DNA of 64,000 nt from Nitrospirota bacterium (GTDB lineage Bacteria; Nitrospirota; Nitrospiria; Nitrospirales; Nitrospiraceae), in NCBI GenBank assembly GCA_004296885.1, contig SCVN01000002.1, positions 1 to 64,000 of the forward strand, written 5' to 3'. Position numbers and translations under genes: made by a program. Below are positions 25,565 to 33,280 of this stretch, piece after piece. Each line of letters starts with the position of its first letter. Position 1 is the stretch's first letter. Below the pieces are notes generated by a model that searched no databases, was not told the origin of the DNA, and saw only the letters and a list, made by a program, of their open reading frames with translations.

Positions 25565-26578
25565 CTACTGCCTGATCCGGCCTTCCCCCCGAATAGGTCC
25601 GTGCTCATCCGGACGCAGCAGCCGATTGCTCGCCCCCGAGTGCACGCCCGGCGGGGTCTGCGCACGGGCATGCGGCACGGTGTTGTGGCGAGGCTGGCCG
25701 GCCGTGGTCGAGGACTTGGCATTGTTGCCGCTGTCTCCGCCGCCCTGGGCCTGGTCCACGCCGGCGCTCCCGTCTTTGGATGCCGTCAGGTCCTGCCCCG
25801 GCCCGACCTGTGCGCCGCCCAGACCGAGCCCCAAGGCCCGGGGCGCGCCGATGTCGCGCAAGGCGTCCTTGGGCGCCTCGTGCTTCAGGCTTTCCTTCAC
25901 GTGTGTCGCCCCGATCGCATCCTGCATCCGCGCGTGGGTTCCGGCCGCGATCAAGGCCGGAGGGCCAGGCGGCGCGCCTCCATCGGTGTGGGAGTATTGG
26001 CCCGCCTCCAACCGGCTGATCTGTCCGCCTGCGATGAAGTCCACCATGCCGGCCGTTCCGATGTTCGCCGCGCCGCTCAAGGTCCCGTCCGCCCAAACCA
26101 CCAGCGTGCCGCCGTGGGCCACGACGCGGGAGGTCGGCGTCTGCACCTCGAACGTCGCGCCGGCGGTATGGGCGCTGCCCACCATCGCGCGCAAGCTGCC
26201 TTGCGTCAGCCGCACCGTCGTGGCGGCCTGGGCTTGGGCCGAATCGTGCCGGTGGTCGAGGATCTCGACCCGGCTGTTCTCGCCCAGCGTGAGGAGGTTG
26301 CCGCCTTCGAGCAACACCTTGGTCCGCCCCTGCGCGTGGGTTTGGATCACGTCGTTCTGTTGCAGGCTCTCCTTCGTCGTGGCCGGAAACGGCGCGGCCG
26401 GGTCCAGATGGTCCATCATGACCTTGCCCTGCACGGACGTGATGGCCCCGATCCCTTTGCCCGTGCTTTGGGCCGGTTCCTCGGCCCAAGCCGGCGAGAA
26501 AAACAAGACAGGCGTCAGCGCTGCCGCCAGGCTCCAACCCCGGGTCAAGCCGTAAGGGCTTTTGCATGGAGATGTCAT
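25565..26578 (-). CDS. FecR-domain protein, exported
   Basis: A 337-residue protein from ATG 26578, which has GAGGT upstream. After a signal peptide ending SPAWAEEP it has a FecR domain (about 40-190): GAITSVQGKVMM, LQQNDVIQTHAQGRTKVLL, TLGENSRVEI and TPTSRVVAHGGTLVVW. The C-terminal third is Gly/Ala/His-rich and disordered. FecR domains in this setting are periplasmic peptidoglycan- or sugar-associated scaffolds rather than anti-sigma factors; no sigma factor is adjacent. The TPR-barrel gene lies upstream on the same strand and is probably co-transcribed. Confidence 0.87.
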   Translation of the reverse strand: MTSPCKSPYGLTRGWSLAAALTPVLFFSPAWAEEPAQSTGKGIGAITSVQGKVMMDHLDPAAPFPATTKESLQQNDVIQTHAQGRTKVLLEGGNLLTLGENSRVEILDHRHDSAQAQAATTVRLTQGSLRAMVGSAHTAGATFEVQTPTSRVVAHGGTLVVWADGTLSGAANIGTAGMVDFIAGGQISRLEAGQYSHTDGGAPPGPPALIAAGTHARMQDAIGATHVKESLKHEAPKDALRDIGAPRALGLGLGGAQVGPGQDLTASKDGSAGVDQAQGGGDSGNNAKSSTTAGQPRHNTVPHARAQTPPGVHSGASNRLLRPDEHGPIRGEGRIRQ

Positions 26579-26631
26579 GGGCGACCTCATGTGCGCAGGT
26601 GAATTGTGGTGCAGCCGAACGGAACGCATAT

Positions 26632-26754
26632 CAGGATGTTGAAAAAGGCCTTCAGCAAGGCCGCAGCAAGCGAGATCCCGAGTCGTACTTGTTGCCGTAC
26701 GTCGAGGGAGCGAGCGATGCGAGAACGACGCTGGAGGCCTTTTTCAACATCCTG
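26632..26754. repeat. 123-bp palindromic intergenic element
   Basis: Perfect 19-bp terminal inverted repeats (CAGGATGTTGAAAAAGGCC at 26632-26650 and its complement at 26736-26754) enclose a GC-rich centre with a smaller palindrome (GTAC...GTAC). From memory, elements with a GATGTTGAAAAAG arm are frequent in Nitrospira-like genomes. It abuts the stop codon of the TPR-barrel gene directly and could act as its terminator, or as a non-autonomous mobile element of REP/MITE type. A partial arm (TGTTGAAAAAGG) also occurs near 57613. Confidence 0.85.
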
Positions 26755-28362
26755 TTAAAACGAGGCGTTCAGCATCAGCGAATAGATGCTTCTGGTATAG
26801 CTGAACACGTCCACGTTCGTGTCGTCCCGCATATACGTGTACTGAAACGTCAGCGACAGTTGGTCGTTCAAGTCCCGGCTGGCCGCCCCCGTGAAGCTAT
26901 AGATGTTATCACGCCGACGGGTCGTGGGGTCCACCGCGTAGGAATTCGGGTTCAGATACTGCTGATGAATCCAGTCGAACGCCAGGGACACCGCCACGGT
27001 GTAGACGGGCGGCAGCTCCAGCCCCGTCGTGATGTGATGGCCCTGGTAGGCCCAATCGGCATTGTCCAGCTGGTTGGGCGGGCCCGCCACCTTGGGCGAG
27101 CCGCCGCCCGTCACATCCGTGTCGAAGATGTAGCCCAGCCAGGCCCGGCCCTTTTCCCCCAAGGCGAGATATTGGGTCAGGCCCACCAGCCAGTTTTTGC
27201 CGTTGCGCGAGGAGTTCAGCAGAAACCGCCCGTCGCGAAAGACCTTGTCCATGTATCGGAACTGGAGCACCGTCGAGGTGACGTCGGATTCGCTCAGGGT
27301 CAACGAGGTCAGGGCCGTGTTCGCGTTCAGGTACGGCGAGCGTCCCACCAGCGTGTAGTTATAAATGTATTGCAGGTTGAGGCTGACAGGCCCGTCTTGA
27401 TATTGCACGTAGGCGCTGGGCGCATGGTCCTCCACGTCGAAGCCGCTGAGCTTGGAATGGAAGCTCTGGTAGATCGAGTAGGAGATGCCGCCGGCGAACC
27501 GATCGAGCTGCAGGGCGCGATAGTCCACGGACCCGTTGAGCACCGTCCGATAGTCGCTCTGCCGGGAAATGCCGGTGGCGCCGGCCGGCGGGGAGGTGCC
27601 GCCGGGCAGCAGCACCACGTTCGTGTCGTATTCCATCCCGCCCGCGGCGGTCACCTTCCAGGCGCTGGGCTCGGCCTTGGGCGCCTCCGCCGGCGCCTGC
27701 GCGAGCAGGTCCTTGGCTGCCGCGGCATAGTCCGCCTCCGGCGCCGCCGCAATCGCCGCCTCCAGCGTCTGCTTCGCTTCGGTGAAGGCCCCGCGGCGAA
27801 AGTGCGCCACGCCGCTGTAATACTGGGCGGTCGGCGCCAGGTCCGGGCTCAACTCCGCGGCCCGCTGAAACCGGTCCGGCGCCGCCTCGAACTCGCCCAG
27901 TGCATGATGGACTAGACCGAGAAAGAGATGCACCAGCGCATCGTCTGGCTGGACTTTCTCGGCGGCGAGCAAACTGGCTTTGGCCTCCGCATACTGCTGT
28001 TGATGGTATTGGACGATGCCCAGGCCCAACCAGGCAGGGCCGGACGAGGCATCCAGCGCGAGCATGCGCCGGAACAGCGCTTCGGCCTCGGCATACTGCT
28101 TGCGGCGCAGCAGCGACTGGCCCAGATAGTTGCCGGCCTCGGGATCGTCCGGTTTCGCCTCGAGGGCGGCGCGGAAAAATGTTTCGGCCTGCTCGTAGTG
28201 GCCCAGCCCGAAGGCCATGGCGCCGCGCGAGTAGTTCAATTCGTAGACTTCCAGCGCCTCCTGGGCATGAGCGGGAAGGACCGCCCACAAAAACAGGAGC
28301 CACAAGCAGGCGACCTGACAGACCCGACCGGCGGGCCGGCGGGGAACAAGAGCCGGGGCCAT
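26755..28362 (-). CDS. TPR-containing outer-membrane beta-barrel protein
   Basis: About 535 residues from ATG 28362; an ATG at 28398 would add 12 residues. A signal peptide ending LPAHAQ is followed by about five TPRs (roughly 40-240; e.g. GHYEQAETFFRAALEAKPDDPEA) and a C-terminal barrel of alternating strands ending in Phe (SLMLNASF), the outer-membrane C-terminal signature. The TPR-plus-barrel layout resembles surface-lipoprotein assembly modulators (DUF560/Slam) and some exopolysaccharide export proteins. With the downstream FecR protein it may form an export or surface-assembly system. The exact cargo is unknown. Confidence 0.8.
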   Translation of the reverse strand: MAPALVPRRPAGRVCQVACLWLLFLWAVLPAHAQEALEVYELNYSRGAMAFGLGHYEQAETFFRAALEAKPDDPEAGNYLGQSLLRRKQYAEAEALFRRMLALDASSGPAWLGLGIVQYHQQQYAEAKASLLAAEKVQPDDALVHLFLGLVHHALGEFEAAPDRFQRAAELSPDLAPTAQYYSGVAHFRRGAFTEAKQTLEAAIAAAPEADYAAAAKDLLAQAPAEAPKAEPSAWKVTAAGGMEYDTNVVLLPGGTSPPAGATGISRQSDYRTVLNGSVDYRALQLDRFAGGISYSIYQSFHSKLSGFDVEDHAPSAYVQYQDGPVSLNLQYIYNYTLVGRSPYLNANTALTSLTLSESDVTSTVLQFRYMDKVFRDGRFLLNSSRNGKNWLVGLTQYLALGEKGRAWLGYIFDTDVTGGGSPKVAGPPNQLDNADWAYQGHHITTGLELPPVYTVAVSLAFDWIHQQYLNPNSYAVDPTTRRRDNIYSFTGAASRDLNDQLSLTFQYTYMRDDTNVDVFSYTRSIYSLMLNASF

Positions 28363-28540
28363 GGTTCGAATCGTTCGGGCGGACAACAAGCGCAGCATAG
28401 GCCCAGTCTTGGCAGCCTCCCATTTTCAAGTCAAGCCCGTCGGCCTATACGTGCGGCCCCCTATCTGCCGGGGTTCCCGGTCTGTTACAACTGACGGGGC
28501 GACCGGCGCAGGCCCAAGCCTGAGCAAGTGGGAGGCAGCC

Positions 28541-29647
28541 ATGTCCAGCGACCCGACCGCGATCACGAAAATCGAGCTCTGGCCGGCGGACCTGCCGCTG
28601 ATGGACCCCTTCGTCGTGGCCACGGGCAGCCGCGTGACCGCCGAACTCCTGTTCCTGCGCATCACGCTGGCGGGCGGCGTCCAGGGCTATGGCGAGATCG
28701 CGCCGTTTCCCGAAGTCGGCGGGGAGGATCGCGCCTCCGCGTTGGCGGCGGCCACGGAGCTGGGCCGTATGGCCCTGGGCCGATCGGTCACGGAGTATGA
28801 GCCGCTCGGCAGCCTGTTCTACGAGCAGGCCGCCAACCATCCGGCCGCGCGCTGCGGGCTGGAGACGGCGCTGCTGGATGCCCTCTGCCGCCACTTGCGT
28901 ATCCCCCTCTGGGGCTTCTGGGGCGCGGCGGACGTGAGGACGCGCGAGACGGACATCACCATTCCCATCGCCGACCGGGAGAAGACCGTTGCCCTGGCGC
29001 GCGGCTGGGCGCAACGAGGATTTCGGACCTTCAAAACCAAAGTCGGCACGGACGTGGAAGGGGATATCCGCCGGCTGGAGGCCATCCATCGCGCGCTACC
29101 CGGGAGCGCCTTCATCGCGGACGCGAACCAGGGCTTCACCGTCGAGGCCTGCCGGAGATTCCTCGCCGAGCTCAAAAAGATCGGCGTCACGCTCCTGTTA
29201 TTGGAGCAGCCGGTCCCGCGGGAGGATTGGGAGGGGATGGCGGCACTGGCGAAAGAAACAGGGGTGCCGGTGGCAGCCGACGAGTCGGTCCGCTCGCTGG
29301 AAGATGCGCAACGGGTGGCCAGGACTCAGGTGGCGCAGGTCGTCAACATCAAGATCACCAAGACCGGCCTGCTGCAGGCCATCGAGATCGCCAAGTTTGC
29401 AAAAGGCGCGGGGTTGTCCCTCATGGCCGGGGGCATGGTCGAGGCGCGGGTGGCCATGGGCTGTTCCTTCGCGCTCGTGCTGGGATTGGGCGGATTCGAC
29501 TATCTGGATTTGGACACGCCCCTGCTGCTGGCAACCGATCCCGTCACAGGCGGCTTCCGCTACGAGGGCCCCATCCTCCACCCCTGGTCCGGCCCAGGCC
29601 TGGACCTGACGGTAGCGCCCACCGGCACCGTGACGACCATCGAATGA
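28541..29647 (+). CDS. Enolase-superfamily enzyme, probable dipeptide epimerase
   Basis: A 368-residue enzyme from ATG 28541, with GGGAGG upstream. It belongs to the muconate-lactonizing subgroup: the catalytic KxK is in FRTFKTKVG, metal ligands are the Asp in ADANQGF, Glu in LEQPVP and Asp in AADESV, and the second catalytic Lys is in NIKITKTG. The N-terminal capping domain is complete. The pattern fits L-Ala-D/L-Glu (dipeptide) epimerases, which recycle peptidoglycan peptides, better than cycloisomerases. No peptidase gene flanks it, so the substrate is not certain. Confidence 0.87.
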   Translation: MSSDPTAITKIELWPADLPLMDPFVVATGSRVTAELLFLRITLAGGVQGYGEIAPFPEVGGEDRASALAAATELGRMALGRSVTEYEPLGSLFYEQAANHPAARCGLETALLDALCRHLRIPLWGFWGAADVRTRETDITIPIADREKTVALARGWAQRGFRTFKTKVGTDVEGDIRRLEAIHRALPGSAFIADANQGFTVEACRRFLAELKKIGVTLLLLEQPVPREDWEGMAALAKETGVPVAADESVRSLEDAQRVARTQVAQVVNIKITKTGLLQAIEIAKFAKGAGLSLMAGGMVEARVAMGCSFALVLGLGGFDYLDLDTPLLLATDPVTGGFRYEGPILHPWSGPGLDLTVAPTGTVTTIE

Positions 29648-29737
29648 GGAAGACAAAGGCCGGCTCGGTCTTTGTCGGCTAGGGTCGCTCTTCGCGGAGG
29701 CTGATCAGAAACTCGGCGAGCGTGACCACTCACATGG

Positions 29738-29983
29738 TCAGCGGCCTTGCAACACCAGGGCTTCAACCTCAGCCTCGGTCACAAGGCCTTTCTTGCGGGC
29801 CTGGCGCACTCCGTAGCGCTGAAGGCGATGGAACTCTTCTTCTCGCCGCCGCTGTTCGTAGGCCGTAAACATGTCGCGGAACAACTGGCTCTTATTCTTC
29901 GCTTCGGTCTTGGCCAGCTTTTCAAACCGTACAGCCAGTTCTGACGGCACCGAGACGGTTACGGGAACCCGAGGCCGCTTCAT
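29738..29983 (-). CDS. Ribbon-helix-helix (CopG-family) DNA-binding protein
   Basis: An 81-residue protein; I chose ATG 29983 because GGAG sits six bases upstream and the predicted transcript starts near 29999. Alternative ATGs at 29989 and 29995 would leave almost no leader. The N-terminus VPVTVSVPSELAVRFEKLAK is the RHH strand and first helix, followed by NKSQLFRDMFTAYEQ. Such proteins are often antitoxins. Downstream is a short frame resembling the C-terminus of a toxin gene (VTLAEFLISL), which hints that a partner was lost. Confidence 0.77.
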   Translation of the reverse strand: MKRPRVPVTVSVPSELAVRFEKLAKTEAKNKSQLFRDMFTAYEQRRREEEFHRLQRYGVRQARKKGLVTEAEVEALVLQGR

Positions 29984-30005
29984 AGACATCTCCATTGCCT
30001 GCAAA

Positions 30006-30043
30006 ATTGTACAGTTGGGCTAAGAAGAGGTCAAACCAACTGT
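30006..30043 (-). promoter_or_regulatory. Promoter and inverted-repeat operator of the RHH gene
   Basis: Minus-strand TTGACC (30029-30034) and TACAAT (30006-30011) are 17 bases apart. An inverted repeat, ACAGTTGG at 30011-30018 and CCAACTGT at 30036-30043, flanks the -35/-10 interval and is a likely autoregulatory site for the RHH protein. Confidence 0.65.
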
Positions 30044-30082
30044 TCGAGGATGGCATCGAAAAGTGAGCGGCTTGATGGAAAG

Positions 30083-30703
30083 CTACTGCCGGCAGCGGCC
30101 GGACCAGCCGTTCTGCGGAGAGGCGTCCTCCCACAGGTCGGTCGGGCAGAAGGCCCGCAGGACCGCCTGGGTCGCGAGCTGGTCGATGCCGTAGGTCGGG
30201 GAGGCCACCGGCTGGGTCCAGCGGGCCTTGCCGAGGGAGAAGACCTCGCCCGTCTCCACGCCCACCACGCGCACGGACACGCTCACGTCGAACCCGTCCG
30301 CATAGTAGCCCTTGCCCGCGGCGCTGGCCGTCTCGACGAAGGCGACCAGTTGCGCCCCCACCAGCTTCCCCACGCTCACCTGCGACCGGTCGTCGCCGTA
30401 TTGGAGCTGGGTCTCCTGCTCCTTCAGCAGCGCGCCGAGCTTGTCGCGCTCGACCACGTCGAACCCCTTCATCAGCAGCGCCCCCCGCGCCACGATCAGC
30501 GCCTCGTCCGAGCCGGGGCCCTTGGGCCCCTTTACCCAGACCGAGCCCTTCACCGGCTGCTTCGGCCAATGGTAGGTGCCGGTCGTCTGGACGAATTGAA
30601 TGTGCTGTTCCGGGTGAGCCGGGGCCGCCTCTGGCTGGGGCGGTGGCGCGCCGGCACAGCCGACCACCAGCAGAACGACGAGGCTCCATCCAATCGCGCG
30701 CAT
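30083..30703 (-). CDS. CsgG-like lipoprotein
   Basis: A 206-residue protein from ATG 30703 (GGGAG upstream) with a lipoprotein signal ending LVVGC. The mature region resembles CsgG/curli-assembly-type and related DUF domains: ALLMKGFDVVERDKLGALLKEQETQLQYGDDRSQVSVGKLVGAQLVAFVE, split here into VVERDKLGALL and GKLVGAQLV. Other parts are VSVRVVGVETGEV and a C-terminal disulfide-prone tail with two Cys. CsgG-like proteins form outer-membrane export pores or act as their periplasmic relatives. No curli genes are next to it, so it is a stand-alone member. Confidence 0.75.
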   Translation of the reverse strand: MRAIGWSLVVLLVVGCAGAPPPQPEAAPAHPEQHIQFVQTTGTYHWPKQPVKGSVWVKGPKGPGSDEALIVARGALLMKGFDVVERDKLGALLKEQETQLQYGDDRSQVSVGKLVGAQLVAFVETASAAGKGYYADGFDVSVSVRVVGVETGEVFSLGKARWTQPVASPTYGIDQLATQAVLRAFCPTDLWEDASPQNGWSGRCRQ

Positions 30704-30816
30704 CAGGCTGCTCCCTGGACCCAGGCGGTTATACCATACTTCACTGCCCGCGAGCGGATACGGCTCTTGCGGATGGTCTGGCCCTGTGTCTGAACCGTTC
30801 ATGACCGTGAGATGTG

Positions 30817-30844
30817 CTTCACGAACGACGCTTCACGCTTCTTG
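30817..30844 (+). repeat. Short heptanucleotide array upstream of the nucleotidyltransferase gene
   Basis: Four 7-base units (CTTCACG-type, one degenerate) in phase between divergent genes. Confidence 0.5.
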
Positions 30845-30906
30845 CCATCGGCCCCCCTCCCCAAGGGGCGTGATTTCCCCCCCCGAAAAGCGTATCCTTC
30901 GCGGCA

Positions 30907-31482
30907 ATGCGGGCGAAAGGGGGGGCAAGCCAGTCAGTGAGCGACGAGTTAGACGTGCTTAAATCTGTGACCGCACAATTGGACGGGGCCGGCATTCCGT
31001 ATATGGTGACCGGCTCGATGGCGGCGAACTTCTACACCGTTCCTCGCATGACCCGCGATATTGACCTTGTGATCGAGCTATCCGAACGGGATGTGGATCG
31101 AATCACCTGCCTGTTTCAACAGGAATACTATGTCGATCGTGACATGGTCCAACGAGCCGTCCGAGACCATGCCATGTTCAACATGATTCACAACGCCCTG
31201 GTGGTCAAGGTAGATTGTGTCGTAAGAAAAGAGACGGACTACCGCCGGGAAGAGTTTGCGCGTCGCCGGGCCGTCGCCATCGCAGGCCGGCAGGTCTTCA
31301 TCGTGTCGCCCGAAGATCTCATCCTCTCCAAGCTGGACTGGGCCAAGGAGAGCCGATCCCAGGTGCAACTGGACGATGTCCGGAATCTGCTCAGATCCGT
31401 GCAGGGACTCGACACAACCTATCTGACCCGCTGGGCGGACCGATTGGGTCTCTCATCACTCTACCGGGAGGTGTCGGCGTGA
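30907..31482 (+). CDS. AbiEii/MNT-like nucleotidyltransferase
   Basis: A 191-residue protein with the minimal nucleotidyltransferase pattern: YMVTGSMAANFYTVPRMTRDIDLVIEL carries the Gly-Ser and the DxD metal ligands (DIDLV), and a third acidic residue follows in VVKVDCVV. The C-terminal helical part has PEDLILSKLDWAKES, typical of AbiEii/DUF6036-type proteins. Such enzymes act as toxins that modify tRNA or proteins, or are fused to abortive-infection systems. Its stop overlaps the next gene by four bases, so the pair forms a two-gene unit. The ATG at 30907 lacks a strong Shine-Dalgarno; a GTG at 30937 is an alternative. Confidence 0.8.
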   Translation: MRAKGGASQSVSDELDVLKSVTAQLDGAGIPYMVTGSMAANFYTVPRMTRDIDLVIELSERDVDRITCLFQQEYYVDRDMVQRAVRDHAMFNMIHNALVVKVDCVVRKETDYRREEFARRRAVAIAGRQVFIVSPEDLILSKLDWAKESRSQVQLDDVRNLLRSVQGLDTTYLTRWADRLGLSSLYREVSA

Positions 31483-31748
31483 ACGATACATCGCCCGACA
31501 TGGACGCCCGCTATCGGGCCATGCTCATGCAGCGGTCCGGAGAAGAACGGCTCATCATGGGATGTGCCATGCGCGACACCGCGCGCGCCCTTGTGGAAGC
31601 GTCCCTGAGGGAGCACGATCCGCAGGCCACGGTCGCGACCATTCGCAGAGGCCTCTTTCTTCGCTTCTACGGGGACGACTTCGATGCCAAGAGCCGGGCA
31701 AAGATTCTCGCCGCCATCGAATCCGCCGGCCATCCCGTCGCCAGGTAA
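31479..31748 (+). CDS. Small partner protein of the nucleotidyltransferase
   Basis: An 89-residue protein starting at GTG 31479, overlapping the upstream stop (GTGA). It is soluble and mostly helical: MDARYRAMLMQRSGEERLIM, then MRDTARALVEASLRE, and RRGLFLRFYGDDF near the C-terminus. I do not recognise a named family with certainty; short proteins of this type follow AbiEii-like genes in other bacteria. The tight coupling suggests an antitoxin or activity partner. Confidence 0.65.
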   Translation: MNDTSPDMDARYRAMLMQRSGEERLIMGCAMRDTARALVEASLREHDPQATVATIRRGLFLRFYGDDFDAKSRAKILAAIESAGHPVAR

Positions 31749-31762
31749 CCAATCCTCTCGTA

Positions 31763-31821
31763 GCTCTCGGCCGTCAGCTCTTCTCCGTCTTCTGCCATAT
31801 GCCATTAGCCATACGCTCTTA
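31763..31821 (+). repeat. Heptanucleotide array directly 3' of the first Asn-Pro-repeat gene
   Basis: Seven 7-base units (GCCATA-/GCTCTT-type) run in phase with one 10-base interlude (TCCGTCTTCT). The last unit ends exactly at the stop codon of the minus-strand gene at 31822. The array at 32757-32892 has the same units and interlude. Confidence 0.8.
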
Positions 31822-32001
31822 TCATCGTAACGGCTTGAACGGCGTGTTGGGATTGTATTCGTTGATCGGATTCAGCGGGTTGTCGGGGCGGTATTGGTTG
31901 ATGGGATTGAAGATATTGTAATCCCGCTGGTACTTCTCATCGAAGCCCGGCTCGGCAGAAATGGGAATGCTCCAGAAGATGACAATCGCGAGGAAGAGCA
32001 A
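31822..32001 (-). CDS. Tiny exported Asn-Pro-repeat protein (copy 1)
   Basis: A 59-residue frame opening at TTG 32001. The first 16 residues (LLFLAIVIFWSIPISA) are a clear signal peptide, followed by EPGFDEKYQRDYN and an Asn-Pro repeat: IFNPINQYRPDNPLNPINEYNPNTPFKPLR. The last ten residues and the 3' flank are nearly identical to the second copy at 32893-33072. No good Shine-Dalgarno is visible and an in-frame stop lies three codons upstream, so start choice is uncertain. The family is not one I recognise; the regular NPxN spacing suggests an extended, possibly surface-exposed structure. Confidence 0.6.
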   Translation of the reverse strand: MLFLAIVIFWSIPISAEPGFDEKYQRDYNIFNPINQYRPDNPLNPINEYNPNTPFKPLR

Positions 32002-32195
32002 CGTTCGCTAAAGAGAAGACGGAGGTGGTCGCAATCTGCGACCACCTCGGGAAGCTCAATTCTCGCCAGCATCGCATCCCTCGCGTCGTCTGGCCACTCG
32101 AATACCCGGTCGGGTGGCTTTCAGGCCGGAGTTGCGCTAGACTTCTTTGCCCATGGTCCAAAGCGGCAAGTGAATAGGACAAAGGTTGCGACGGA

Positions 32196-32483
32196 ATGAG
32201 CCATTTTCGCCTGGTCTTTCGGGTGCATGCCATCCAGCGGATGTTCCAGCGGAGGATCGGAGAGGAGGAAGTGCGACAGGTCGTCGTGACGGGAGAGACC
32301 ATTGAGACATATCCGGAAGACAAGCCTTTTCCAAGCCGATTGATACTCGGTTGGTGTGGCTCCCGCCCGGTCCATGTCGTGGTGGCCGACAATGAGGATG
32401 CTCAGGAAACGATCGTGATCACGGTCTATCAACCGGATATCGAAGAGTGGGAAGCAGGCTTTAAGAGGAGGAAGCGCCGATGA
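32196..32483 (+). CDS. DUF4258-type toxin-like protein
   Basis: A 95-residue basic protein with the DUF4258 pattern: HAIQRMFQRRIGEEEVRQVV at the N-terminus and HVVVADNEDAQETIVITVYQPDIEEWEAG at the C-terminus. DUF4258 proteins pair with YgiT/MqsA-type zinc-finger proteins as toxin-antitoxin systems and resemble BrnT/RelE-fold RNases. The stop overlaps the start of such a zinc-finger gene by four bases, which supports the assignment. Confidence 0.83.
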   Translation: MSHFRLVFRVHAIQRMFQRRIGEEEVRQVVVTGETIETYPEDKPFPSRLILGWCGSRPVHVVVADNEDAQETIVITVYQPDIEEWEAGFKRRKRR

Positions 32484-32707
32484 CCTGCGTGATTTGTAAA
32501 CAGGGTGAGACCCGGCCTGGGACCGCGACGGTCACGCTCGAGCGCGAAGGCGCGACCGTGGTGATCAAAGGAGTGCCGGCGCATGTGTGCAAGAATTGCG
32601 GTGAAGAATACGTGGAGGAGGGCGTCACCGCGCGCCTGTTGAAGACAGCCGAGGAGGCCGTCCGATCAGGCGTACAGGTGGATGTCAGGACCTATGCAGC
32701 AGCCTAG
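32480..32707 (+). CDS. YgiT/MqsA-type zinc-finger antitoxin
   Basis: A 75-residue protein with the YgiT zinc finger: CVIC near the N-terminus and CKNCGEEYV about 40 residues later supply four Cys. The intervening strand pattern (TVTLEREGATVVIKGVPAHVC) is standard. The HTH domain found in full MqsA is absent, as in many DUF4258 partners. It likely neutralises the upstream toxin-like protein. Confidence 0.88.
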   Translation: MTCVICKQGETRPGTATVTLEREGATVVIKGVPAHVCKNCGEEYVEEGVTARLLKTAEEAVRSGVQVDVRTYAAA

Positions 32708-32756
32708 GTGAATCGCGCGAATTGTCACCCCTCGGCGCTTCTCTCTTCCCCCTCCC

Positions 32757-32892
32757 GCCATTAGCCATAGGCTATAAGCTCTTAGCGCTCAGCCGTTAGC
32801 TCTCAGCTCTTTTCCGTCTCCTGCCATACGCCATCGGCTATAAGCTCTTGGGCTCTGGCCATAAGCCATCGGCTATACGCCATACGCTCTTA
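32757..32892 (+). repeat. Long heptanucleotide array 3' of the second Asn-Pro-repeat gene
   Basis: About 18 units of 7 bases with core GC(C/T)(A/C)T(A/T)N keep exact phase for 136 bases, apart from one extra 3 bases in a TCCGTCTCCT interlude. The array ends at the stop codon of the minus-strand gene (32893). Units vary but the GC start recurs every 7 bases. Confidence 0.88.
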
Positions 32893-33072
32893 TCATCGTA
32901 ACGGCTTGAACGGCGTGTTGGGGTTGGTCTCGTTGATCGGGTTCAGCGGGTTCTTGGGATTGACCTCGTTGATCGGATTGAACGGATTGTTGGGATTGAG
33001 CTTGTTGAGCTGGTTCGCCGGGTTGCCCGGATCAACGCTGTTGATCGGGTTGAAGGGGTTCTTCGGGTCCAT
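32893..33072 (-). CDS. Tiny Asn-Pro-repeat protein (copy 2)
   Basis: A 59-residue frame from ATG 33072 with GAAGG five bases upstream. It is almost entirely built of Asn-Pro motifs: MDPKNPFNPINSVDPGNPAN, then QLNKLNPNNPFNPINEVNPK, then NPLNPINETNPNTPFKPLR. It lacks the signal peptide of copy 1. The repeated DNA of about 33 bases gives NPFNPIN-type modules. The plus-strand frame over the same DNA (Gly/Leu-rich) is its shadow. The two copies bracket the DUF4258/YgiT pair. Confidence 0.62.
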   Translation of the reverse strand: MDPKNPFNPINSVDPGNPANQLNKLNPNNPFNPINEVNPKNPLNPINETNPNTPFKPLR

Positions 33073-33280
33073 ACCAACCTTCGGTTGAACCGCCGCGTTC
33101 GATCATATCGCGGCGGAGTGGTACTTTGCCACAAGTGAGCTTAGATTCTTCGCGCGGTCTCGCCTGATAGGGCCACGTAACCGGGCGATGGCGTCGAGAA
33201 GACATCTGGGCTAGACCTTTTTGAAGAGTTCTGCTTTACTGCTCTCCGGCCGACCGTCCACGGAGATAAGGGACAAGCGG

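Noticed and set aside
29648-29737. Short frame VTLAEFLISLREERP downstream of the RHH gene.
   Set aside because: It could be the tail of a lost toxin gene, but it is too short and start-less to list as a feature.
32906-33088. A Gly/Leu-rich plus-strand frame.
   Set aside because: It is the complement of the Asn-Pro-repeat gene and has no ribosome-binding site.
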